From contig CM067444.1 in NCBI GenBank assembly GCA_034508935.3, positions 16,658,266-16,722,265 of the forward strand: DNA of 64,000 bases. Reading direction: 5' to 3'. The stretch is from Berghia stephanieae (Eukaryota > Mollusca > Gastropoda > Nudibranchia > Aeolidiidae). Of this stretch, positions 11,480-23,100 are shown piece after piece. The notes beneath the pieces were generated by a model. The model did not search any database, was not told the origin of the DNA, and was given only the letters and a program-made list of their open reading frames with translations. How positions within the stretch are numbered: the first letter of the stretch is position 1; each line of letters begins with the position of its first letter. Both the position numbers and the translations under genes were made by a program.

Positions 11480-12307
11480 TTGGTGGTATGCTCTTCGGAT
11501 TTGGAGCTTGTATTCTGACTACTCTCAATAGAAGTAATGAAAGAGGAAGAGAAAGTATAGAAAGTTTGAAAGAAGAAGAAGAATGAAAATAGAGAGAGAA
11601 ATGAGAATATCAATAGCTTTGTGGCAATAGCATCACTCCTTGGCAATTACCGTCCGTGAGAAATACAAGTAATGAGAGAGAAAGAAAGAGAGAGGGAGTA
11701 TAGAAAATTTGAGAGAAGAAGAGAGAGAGAGGAGAGAAATGAGAATATCAATAGCTTTGTGGCAATTACCGTCACTCCTTGGTTGTTAACACCGTCCGTG
11801 AGAAATACAAGTTATGGGAGAGAAAGAAAAAGAGAGAGAGAGAGAGAGAGAGAGAAGAGAGAGAGGGAGTATAGAAAATTTGAGAGAAGAAGAAAGAATG
11901 AAAGAGAGAGTATAGAAAATTTGAGAAAAGAATGAAAGAGAGAGAGAGTATAGAAAATTTGAGAGAAGAAGAAAGAATGAAAGAGAGAGAGAGAGGAGGG
12001 TAATGAGAATATCAATAACTTTGTGGCAATAGCATCACTCCTTGGCAATTACCGTCACTCCTTGGTAGTTAACACCGTCCGTGAGAAATACAAGTAATGA
12101 GAGAGAAAGAGGAAGAAAGAAAGAAAGACAAAGAAAGAGAGAGAGAGAGTATAGAAAATTTGAGAGAAGAAGAAAGAATGAAAGAGAGAGTATAGAAAAT
12201 TTGAGAGAAGAAGAAAGAATGAAAGAGAGAGAGAGTATAGAAAATTTGAGAGAAGAAGAAAGAATGAAAGAGAGAGTATAGAAAATTTGAGAGAAGAAGA
12301 AAGAATG

Positions 12308-12347
<40 letters not shown>

Positions 12348-12870
12348 AGAAAATTTGAGAGAAGAAGAAAGAATGAAAGAGAGAGAGAGAGAGGAGAGAA
12401 ATGAGAATATCAATAACTTTGTGGCAATAGCATCACTCCTTGGCAATTACCGTCACTCCTTGGTAGTTAACACCGTCCGTGAGAAATACAAGTAATGAGA
12501 GAGAAAGAGGAAGAAAGAGAGAGAGAGAGAGTATAGAAAATTTAAGAGAAGAAGAAAGAATGAAAGAGAGAGAGAGAGGAGAGAAATGAGAATATCAATA
12601 ACTTTGTGGCAATAGCATCACTCCTTGGCAATTACCGTCACTCCTTGGTAGTTAACACCGTCCGTGAGAAATACAAGTAATGAGAGAGAAAGAGGAAGAA
12701 AGAAAGACAGAGAGGTAGAAAGACTACTCCGTGACTATAATATCGCTCCTTGGTAGTTGACGATTTGCCAGTTGCCAAGGTCCTTGGTAATTGACGCTAG
12801 TCATAATTACCACGGTCCTTGGTAGTTGACGATTGGCCAATTGTCAAGGGCCTTGGCAATTGACGCTACC
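11480..12870. repeat. Compound GA-rich satellite with CTTGG-rich spacer
   Basis: A higher-order unit alternates two parts. One is a purine block built of GAGAGTATAGAAAATTTGAG and AAGAAGAAAGAATGAAAGAG. The other is a ~110-bp unique block containing GAATATCAATAACTTTGTGG, CACTCCTTGGCAATTACCGT and AACACCGTCCGTGAGAAATA. About five higher-order copies are visible. The array ends in CCTTGGTAGTTGACG / CAATTGACGCTA repeats (12740-12870). Long open frames on both strands here are repeat artefacts. Confidence 0.88.
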
Positions 12871-12879
12871 TTTAGACAA

Positions 12880-12883
<4 letters not shown>

Positions 12884-12952
<69 letters not shown>
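12884..12952. repeat. (TAA)n microsatellite at LINE 3' end
   Basis: About 23 tandem TAA units directly abut the 3' terminus of the minus-strand LINE. This is the usual microsatellite-like tail of CR1/L2-group elements, here read as (ATT)n on the element's own strand. Confidence 0.85.
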
Positions 12953-12956
<4 letters not shown>

Positions 12957-15900
12957 TATTGCATCCCAAAAAGGAAATTTTTTGTACAGACGTGTTATAA
13001 TTTACACATAAGATAAAAATACAATGGAAATAGGATGTATATATATAAAAAAGGAGCAGCTCTATAACCAGAGCTGCGCTTTATAATATGAATAATTTCA
13101 ACACTGTAAAATAGTTAAAACTGTCACTATAAATTGAAAATTGAAAAGATTGCAAAACAAATAAATTAATAAATTAATATTTATATTTTTAAAAAGTAAA
13201 AATGAGAAATAATTATATAAAATGATTATTGCTTGTTGTTATAAAGCCTAATACTGGACGGCAGAAAAGATTTTCGGTGTCTCTCTGTTTTCGTTGAAAT
13301 AGAGAAAGGGCGACCACTTCTTTCTGACATAATAATTGATGGTCTTAGTGGATGATACTGGTCATTTAATATTTTAGTTATTTTATTTATACAAAATTTC
13401 TCGTATAAAAGATCTACATCGTCAACATCATTTATATAGCGTTTAATGGATTTTTTAATATTTGAATTTATTTTGTTCCTTTCCACTGCTAAGCAATTGC
13501 CTCCCCAAGCTGTTATACAAAATGACAAAACACTTTCGATTACTGCTCTATAAAATAATGTGCAGAGGGTTTTATCTATTCTAAACTGAGAGAGTTTTGA
13601 TAAAAAATATGTACGTCTGCACATCTTATGCCTAATTATTTTCAAGTGTTCATCCCACTTGAGCCTGTCATCAATCGTTACACCAAGGTATTTGTAGTGA
13701 GGAACTCGCTGGACGAATTGGTCCTTTAATTTTAACGGTTCTATCGGTTCCTTCACTCTCCTAAAGTCAATCACTAGCTCCTTTGTCTTGCTTATGTTAA
13801 GCTCTAGGTGGTGGGCATCACACCAAGACACAAATCTATCAATTTCTTGCCTATAAGCCACTTCGTTGCCATTTGTTATGAGGCCTTGAAGAGCGGTGTC
13901 ATCTGCAAACTTTATTAAAGGTACACTCAGGTTTTGACTTCTACAGTCATTTGTGTATATTGTGAATAATACAGGGGACAATACACAACCTTGAGGAGCG
14001 CCAGTATTTGTAGTTATACAGGAAGATTTGTTTTGCCCTAATTGAACATATTGTGCTCTCTCCGTAAGAAATTCGAGACCCAAGCAATTATATACTTGTT
14101 TAAATTCAGACTAGTCAATTTTTGAACAACCAACTGGGGTTGCATTGTATTGAACGCTGAAGAAAAATCTGCAAAAAGCAATCTGCAATAGCTCCTAGCG
14201 TGATCTAGATGCCTGTAGATGTTGTTTGTAAACAGCAAAATGGCATCCTCTACGCCACGTCCTGGTTTGTAAGCAAATTGATGACTATCACTCAATGGCA
14301 TAAACTGATTCCTAATTTTAATAAGAACAAGTTTTTCTAAAGATTTCATGACTATTGAAGTCAGTGCAACAGGTCTGAGATCGTTCATAGTTTCAAGTTT
14401 TTCTTTTTTTGGAACAGGAATAATTTTCGAAGTTTTCCAAATTTCAGGGATTGAAACGCATTGGAGGGACCAGTTAAAAATATGTGTATAAATGGGGGAA
14501 AGCTGGTGGGCACATTCTTTTAATAGTTTTCCTTTCAATCCATCCGGCCCAGCAGCCTTCCTCTCGTTTAGTTTCGAAAATACGAATCTCGTTTCCTCTT
14601 CACTGACCTCAACAGCCATTTCATCTTCCAAAGCCCTGTCTAATTTATGTTTTTCATTTTCAATATCAAATTTGTTTGCTGTGTCGAAACGTGAATAACA
14701 TTTATTTAAAGTTTCAATTTCGATATCTTCTGATATAATCGTGGGCTTTGGATTATAGTTAACAGCAGTTTTAAGCCCCCGCCACGTGTCCCGTATATCC
14801 CCAGAAGAAAAGCATTTTTCAATTTTATTTTTGTACTTGTCTCTACAACTAGATATTACCCTCTTTATCTCTTTTTGTTTTGTTTTAAGATCTTTTTCGT
14901 TTCCACCAGTAAAGAGAGTTTTCTTTTGGTTCAATAAAAGTTTTAGATCTTTTGTTATCCAAGGCTTATTGTTAGGATAATATTTTATTTCTTTTTTACA
15001 AGACACTAGCTGTTCACAGAATTTTAAATACTCACTCACACAGTCATTCAGCTCATCCACACTATCACATGATTCGATAAAAACATTCCAGTCAGTGCAT
15101 TCAAAACAACCACGCAAATCTTCACACACACTTCCGTTCCAGATCTGTACACTTTTCTTTACTGGTTTTACACGTTTAAAAACAGGGCGGTAGGTGGGGA
15201 GTAGCAAGAGCATGCAGTGGTCAGATAAACCTAATGGGGCACGGGGTAAACATTTATAACTATTTTTAATATTACACAGGAATAAATCTAATGTTTTTTT
15301 TGTCCCTTGTCTCGCAGTCCACGTATTGATGAAGTCCCGGGAGAGTAAAATCGTTACATTGGTTAAAATCGCCAGTGACCATCAATACGGCATCGGGTGA
15401 CTTAATTTGAATGTCCTGTATTTCTTTCCTCAAAATATTTTTCGCTGTGGTGTTGTCTGATGATGGTGGAATGTAGACGTTGACGATGATGACATGAGTA
15501 TATTCCCGGGGTAGGTAATATGGTCGTGACGAAACAGTAATAAATTCAATATAATCGTCACAATACATTTTCTTTATCTGACAGTTATTGGGGTGGCACC
15601 ATTTGTTGTTAATATATGTGCACACCCCACCCCCAGTTCGTTTATTTACATTAGTCCGATCTCCTCGAAATAGTGAATATTGTTCAATATTAAAACATGA
15701 TGATGGTATGTGAGGAGATAGCCAAGTCTCTGTTAACGCTATTATGGAGGCTTGACGATAGTCACTATTAAAACGACACAGTGAAAACAGTTCATCAATT
15801 TTATTTTTCAGTGATCTTACATTACCTGTCACTACACAGGGTAAAAATGGACGAAAAGGCCGTCTGTTAAATTTTGTTTTTATTCCTCCCTTTCTCCCCC

Positions 15901-16210
15901 TCTTTCTTACTTTAATAAACGATGTGTCAATAGTGGGTGGTGGGGGTGACACGGGTTGGAGGGATCGGAGAGTCTCTGGAGTATAAGTTATCGATAGGCT
16001 TATTTTGGCAGTAAAATCACAGGCTAAAACACCATTTATGCTTATAAATATACTAATAAATATAAAAATCAGGAACAATATATACTTCACATCCATTTTG
16101 AATAAAAATTAGGCTTAAATTCCGACGATTGAATGATAAATGAATAAAAATATGTGTAGAAAATAGGTAAATATTCACAACACGTCTGTTGTCGCCGGAA
16201 GCCAGCGCCA
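12953..16210 (-). mobile_element. Near full-length CR1/L2-like LINE
   Basis: Reading from 16096 downwards: a start MDVKYILFLIF with a hydrophobic, signal-like stretch; a basic proline-rich linker; and an APE endonuclease domain with GNVRSLKNK, TETWL, GGGVC, VYIPPSS, GDFN and (next frame) LSDHC. Then comes a reverse transcriptase with KAAGPDGL, IIPVPKK, LRPVALTS, LLFADFSSAFN, NTGAPQGCVLSPVLF, KFADDTAL and the thumb motif KYLGVTID. The frame changes once near 15250-15310 and again near 14040-14090, so it is probably inactive. The 3' end is GGATGCAATAAAGT followed by (ATT)n. RT motifs resemble the L2/Rex1 part of the CR1 group (recalled, not searched). It lies upstream of the first EXD2 exon found. 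Confidence 0.88.
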
Positions 16211-17115
16211 AGGCATCACTTTTGTTTTAACTTTAACTATACCCATTGAAATTCTACAACAGTTAATATATATGTGTTGACCTCTTCGGGTTGTACCTAT
16301 AATGTAGGCCATTGAAGGAATCAGTCAATTGGAATGCTGCTTAATGGAACGATTTCTAATTGTCAATGTTGCAATTAAAAGCGGCTTTGATTATGAAAGA
16401 TTTGGCTCATGTTATTTTGTTAATTAAACTGAAATCTAAATTACAAGATTTTTAACACAGCATTTTTTATAATTTTCAATACTGATGGGTTTCCTCGGAT
16501 CTGCAGAAATCCATGATTTTGGAGTCAAAGGAGGAATTTCTTCCTTTTTAAAACATTACACTCCCCTTTCCCCCTCCCTCAATTAATGTAAGAGTAAGAG
16601 AGTTGATGTGTGGTGGAGAATACATTTGCACCTTCTCACTTCAGAAGTTAGCTAAAGTATCAATGATAATTTATCTTTATTTCTCTAAAGGTTGTGGCTA
16701 ATGCACTCAAAATGAGGCTTTTAGGCAATTGTGCAAATGTTCCTCCTTTTTCACTTCTTGTCATCATCAGCGCTTGATTTTTTTTACACTTTTTTTTTTC
16801 ATTACCATTCTCAATTCCATCAAAATGAATATTGTTCATTCTTATATTTATAGTTCCAATCGCGTTCCTTAAAAGGAGTGGTTCATAGATAAAGCTCTGA
16901 GCTTTGATCCAATCATGAACACTTGCAGCGATTGTGAGTGTAATAGAGTTTTTCGAATCTTCCTATAGTTAGAAATAGAGAATCAACTTCCTCATCTACA
17001 AAGTGCTCTTATTAGTTTCAATGATACTTTTTTTTTTTTTTTACATAAACAAAAATCTAGTAAGAATTGAAGATCTTATTTTGGTCTTAATTATTCTTCT
17101 TTTTTTTTTTCTCAG
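16210..17115. other. Region upstream of first recognised EXD2 exon
   Basis: AT-rich sequence between the LINE and EXD2. A short first coding exon (start codon plus membrane anchor) should exist upstream of 17116, but I cannot identify it convincingly here. Confidence 0.35.
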
Positions 17116-20100
17116 CTGCAGTATTTGCTCTTTGGAAAACATGGAAGCTGCTTAAATACAAGTCTAGGAAAGCAATAATTGTTCAAGATGCATCATCATA
17201 CATAAAAGAGAAGACTGTTGTTATTGTCACCACGTCACAAGAATGGGAAGCAATTTTCCCCAAAGTAATGGATGATCTCACCTTCAAAAAGGTATGACAG
17301 TAATAATGTGAAGTGAAAATTGGCTAAACCATCAAAAAAAAAAAAGAAAAAGAAAAAAGGGATATAATTGTAAACAATTTTAAAACTTTTTGTGTGAACT
17401 AGCTCTCGATAATCTGACACTCTTATATCCCCATAATATTATGAACCTAAAAAGTGTTCTTCTAGTGGATTAATGGATAAAACATCAAACTCACGGATTA
17501 ACCTGCCCATGTTAAAAGCTGAATGGTAGAATTGCTTTGAGCTTAGGTCCATGTCTTCAATTCAAGCATGCCTTGATAACTGCAATCAGCAACTTTTTTC
17601 AGAGAAATTTAACCAGATTGAATTTCCTTTACTATAAATTTGTTTTCAATTTCGACTACAACTACAAGCATCCGCGTTTCATGTATTTTAAAGCCCAGAT
17701 TCAAATTATAGAAAAAAGGCCTGGGAATCTCGCATCATTCCTCTTGGAAATTAGATTTTAGGGAGAAAATACATACTACTTTATATTTGTAGTCCATGAC
17801 TAGAGATTAAATTTTCATCATACTGCTGGGAATGTTGATCATCAGTATGTTATTTTTTTCCCTCAATATTATAGGTAGATCTTGCATACGTCACTTGTGA
17901 GTTTTTACTGTCAGCTTCAATGCAACATTAAACAATGTTTTGAGTTTTGTTCCTTATTTTTCACCACTTTAAATATTCGCAAAAAATCCTTGCAGGTTCT
18001 TGGTCTTGATTGTGAATGGGTTTCAAAGAACAAAGTTGCTCTTCTTCAACTGTGCACTCCTCACGGGTTGTGTGTACTCGTCAGGCTTAGTAAGATGACC
18101 AATCAGCTGCCAGATACTTTGATATCATTATTAGCAAACAGGAGGTATGAGAATTTTTTCATCTTCAGAATTATGTTGGATTAATAAGTTGCCACAACAT
18201 TTGTGTACTGTTTCCGTGGGAGCCCATTTTGGCCAAATTCAATTTTCCTTGACACATCCATTTTAGAGTAATTGTTAAAATAATTATGGCTATATTTCTC
18301 AGAAATGTTTATGAGACCAAATATCATATCGGTTCAAATTAATTTTACAGTGAGTGTTCTTATAAATAAGGGCGATAATAATGCATTATAGGTTGTTGGG
18401 TTTTGTTTTTTTTTTGTGGGGGGGGGGGGGGGGGGGGGGGGGTTGTGTTTTGTTTTGTTTTTTAAATTTTGATTGATATGCACTGACGAGTATATTTATG
18501 ACACATATTATTCATTTGAAATCATACTATCTCTTGCACTGTATTGAAATAAATTTGTCATACTTCAAGTTTTCAATTGTAAGTGTGCAAGCATTATTCA
18601 TTCTCTATAATAAGAAAAGCGAAATAAATAGATAGAACAGAAATTTTAAAATGATATTAGTTGTTTGTTTTTTTAATCGTAATCTTATTGCGTTAATATT
18701 GGGCAATTTTCTTAAACCAAGCTTCAAGATTAACATGAAAAATTTGATTGAGAAAATATACACATTAATGTGTTCTATAATTGACATGCCACACTGAAGT
18801 GCTGACTCAATACTGTTTTTATTTCGTTTCAAAAATCAGTATTTTAAAGACTGGTGTGGCTGTTGTCAATGATGGGAAAAAACTCATGGTAGACTATGGG
18901 TGGACTGTCAATGGATGTGTGGACCTCAGGCATCTTTTGGAGAGGGTCAGTTCAGTCCGAAATGCTTACAACTGGTATGTATCCATCAAATGTAAATGTT
19001 ATGAAGGTTGTTCTTCGTTTTTGGTGTGTAGAATGTAATTTGTTTGTGTTAAAAGCCCTTAATTTTTATTTTCTTCAGGTGCTCTGTTTGCGCTTGTCAT
19101 ATGTTGTAGATGTCTATAATATGTTTGGTGTGGAATGTTTAATTATACTCATTGTGAAATTTCATATTTATGCAGATAACTTTTGGTTTTGTGTGTTTAC
19201 TGGTTTTCTAATAATTGCACTGCGTTTAACGCTGTTGTTTTTTTGGAGGGCTTTTTTTTTTCTGTAGTTTCTTATTTGAGGGGGATAAGTGCTTTAGAAC
19301 CGAACGATATTATTATTATTATTTTTATTTTTATTAGATTGTTATTATTATTATTATTACTGTGTTTAATTTCTTCATCACAGAATTTGTAACTAATATG
19401 CAATGTGGCACACTGCTGTCGTTGGTGTCAATTTTTAAAAATCAAAAAATCTTTTATTGTCCATATGGTGAGTTGCATAATTTCATGAGGAGAATCTATA
19501 ATCTGATACCAGTAATTTACACTTTTTGATTCATTTTGTCTTCATTCAATATTCTTAGTACATCCAAGGGATTGAAGAGTTTGTCAAGTGAGATACTGCA
19601 TGTAGGAATAAGTAAAGATCCTAAAATTAGGTGTGGAAATTGGGAGGCTGAGCACTACACACAGGCACAGGTGAGAGTGATGTTTTTGTTATCATTATTA
19701 TGATGATGATGATTATTATTATTTTTATTATTATTTATTATTATTATTACTAATATTGAAATTCATTCAGTAACCGTGACAATTCACTGGGAGGTTTGTA
19801 ATTCGGTTCATCTAATTTTAGGATTTCAAAACATTTTCAATGCTTTTTCATTTTTTAAATTCTTTTTGATGATAATAATAATGATGATGATGATGATGAT
19901 CGTCATAATAAAGTAGTTAGAGCCATCAGGCCCATGGAGCCGGAGTTTATCCTTGTTTTTATAGCATGAAACGGACAATAGCAATTGCTTGCTACCCTTT
20001 GGATAGGAGGCTAGTATTATTGCGAAGTACTTTTTTTCTGATCCAACAGATCCAGCTCCCAATCACTGCTGGATAGGCGGGGAGAGGTCAGAAAAAGATC

Positions 20101-23100
20101 TCGACTGCACCTGGGATATATCTCAGTCCCTTTGCTTATGAAGTGAACGCTCTACCAACTGAGCTATCAGGACCCCTGATGATCATAATAGTAATGATGA
20201 TAAATATAATTATTATTGTTGTTGTCATTGTTATAGTTATTGACATCTTTAGTTTTATTGAATTTTTGTTATTTATTATATATTCTAAATCACTTTGTTT
20301 AATTTCTTGATTAGTTTATTGTGAACTATTTTTCGAACTTATAATAAATCTAAAATGTGGTTTAGCTGCATATGTAATATTAAGGCTTATGATCTTTTTT
20401 CTTTTTTTAATTTCCCAATAATTCAGATGTAAAGAATTTTCTAATGGCATTCAATTTGGATTGTATTCCGTTTTGAAACAATTGGACCTGTCCCTCCTCC
20501 CCCACCCCATTTTTTTTTCAATCAAGATATAATGTGAACATGTTCAAAAGAAATGTTGCTGTTTTATCCAATGAAAACTTTTCTTATATACTGTCTCATG
20601 GCATTGTTTTAGGAACTTGTTTGATTTTCCCATTTTTTCAGATTGATTACGCTGCTACAGATGCTGCTGTCGCTGTTGACATATTTATTCATTTGGTTTG
20701 TGCTAAGATGGGCTTGGTGCATTGTGAAAATTCCAACAACAATAGTCCAACTGTATTGCAAATCGGTGACAATGATAGAGATGCTGATGTGTCAAATACA
20801 GAATTCTGGAAAGTAGCATGTTCCATATGTCAAGGAGTCGTTGATGTTGGATATATGTCTCTTAACGATGGTAAGCAGGTAAGTTGGCACTTTTTTTTTG
20901 TAAGCTCAATGGTGTAAAGTGGTTGTACCATTTATTATAAAAGACAAAAAAAATCCCCAAAAAACAACTAATTTTAGGTTTGAAAGAATGCACTGTACAT
21001 AATGAATCATATATTTTTATATATTAATATTAAAATTGAACTTTTATGAACAGTATTGCTCTCTAAACTTGTGTGTAAATTCTATGTAACAATGTTTACA
21101 AATTATTCGCCCTTACCGTTTTCTACTTTACAAATTATTGTATGTTACGTTGGTAAACCCAATAAACAAAGCTTATTTTTTTATGGATATACTTGTTTGT
21201 TATATATTTTTTATCTACTTCTGCTCCTTATTTGATTAATTGACATGATTTTTGCTAGGTTTTTGAAAATGCATATAATTATAGCAGAGAAAATATATCA
21301 CGTTCTGTTTCCTCAAACTCTTTATTTTATGTCCCAAAGTTTTTCTTTATTATTCTTTGTACACAGTTTCCTCAAAATACGGTTTTCTCAGAACTTTTTG
21401 CCTGTCCCTACTCAAGTATAGCTATCAATTGAATATTAAATTTCTTTCATTGTTCAGAACAGCAATCGTAATCCAGGCAGAAAACTGAAGGATGACAATA
21501 AAATCTACTCGACTAGGAAGCGTCCTTTGTGGGATAATTGTCGTCTTCAGGCACCTGATGGCACCACACTGTGTACTTGTGACAAGAGGAAGGCACAGTG
21601 GTATCTGGACAAGGAGCTGGCTGGTAAGGAAATGACAATTTGTTCATGTTTCTTGCTTGCCCTTATCATTATTATCGGCATTATAGACAGCAGGCAACGT
21701 GTACTGCATCAAATGGAAATATGGTTTCATATGGCCTGCTGGGGTTTCATGTCTTATCTTTCATGTTAGGTGTTGCTGTTAGCTAGGTACCTCTTTTAAA
21801 GCGCTTTGTGGATATTGCACAAGTTTTTAATATATTTTTTAAAAATGTTTATCTTTAGGTATCTATGACTATGAAGCCATTTTAACCTTTGTATAAAGTT
21901 ACTCATATAACAGCCTTTCCTTTATAATGTTATATTCATTCTTACCTATTTTTTTTATTACACTTAATTATTGTCAGACAAAATTTCTGACGACCCCATT
22001 ACTGTAAGGCTGCATTTTGAGCCATCCAGTCGACGGAAAATGAGAGAAATTACTACCTCCAGGAGAAAGATAATCAGTGTGTTGTTTGTGGATCAGACAA
22101 GGATTATGTTCGAAAATTTGTCATTCCCTTCGAATATAAAAAGTGAGACATTTTATTGAATTTTGTTTATCTATGTCAGAGGATGAGTGTGTGTTTATGT
22201 GTTTGGTTCCTGTGTGTCTAGTTTAGAAAGCACAGTTATTTATCATGGAAATTAATTAAATCAATAACAATGTTGTTGTAGTTCAGAAGATTTTTAGAAC
22301 TTTTGCATCCTCTAGCAGTCAAATATAAATACATTTGTTTGTGGTCTTGTGAACACTCACTTTAGAATTGGAAGGTCCTGGGTTCGAGCCTCGCTTGGCG
22401 CATAGTTGAGTTCTTGGAAAAGGCTCTTTACTCACATTCTCTCACCGTACTCAGGTGTAAAAGGAGTACCTGGCCGTCAGTTGCGTCGTCTCTGTCGAAA
22501 AAAATTTTTATATCGCCTAACAGGCATCATGTCTTGTTCTACATGTTATGTGTTGTTGTTCGTCAGAGACCTTTGTAAAGCACTTTGAGAATGCTTAGTT
22601 GATATTGCGCCATATAAAAAAAAAAGCTCAAAGCTCAAGACAATCATCTGTCACTTTCTTTACTGATAACATAAAAATAAATCACACCTGAATGCAAAGA
22701 ATAAATTACATGATGTCAACTTTATTTTAACTATCATCATTGTTATTATCAAGGAGTTCATTTCTCAGAAGATTAGGCTATAATTATTTCCATCGTTCTT
22801 AAGATTCTAGTTGAATCTTTTGGAATGGGGAGAGGGGTATTATTTGCATGCTTTGGAGTTAAGAAACAAAAGTATAATATAGGTCGAATACTTTGACTGT
22901 TGAAGGAGTTGTGATGCTAAAAGCTTCTAAATTGAGAAAATCTGACTTCAATTTGGTAAGCTCCACCATCATGACTCACTCATTTTTACATGATTTTATT
23001 CCTGCTATGTGATGAGTGCCTTCTCTTCCCTCAGTTATGACTATTTTTGTTACAGATTTTTTCCAAGTGCTCTCAAAGACCACTGCTCACACGATGTGCT

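Noticed and set aside
11672-12446. Long open frames on both strands in the GA-rich satellite
   Set aside because: Composition is simple purine/pyrimidine repeat (R/E/K or S/L/F only) and the frames copy the tandem unit; no gene evidence.
14492-14980. Plus-strand frames inside the LINE
   Set aside because: They are shadows of the minus-strand ORF2.
20080-20178. Possible tRNA gene on the minus strand
   Set aside because: The A box is good, but the acceptor stem does not close and the sequence continues into a SINE body seen elsewhere.
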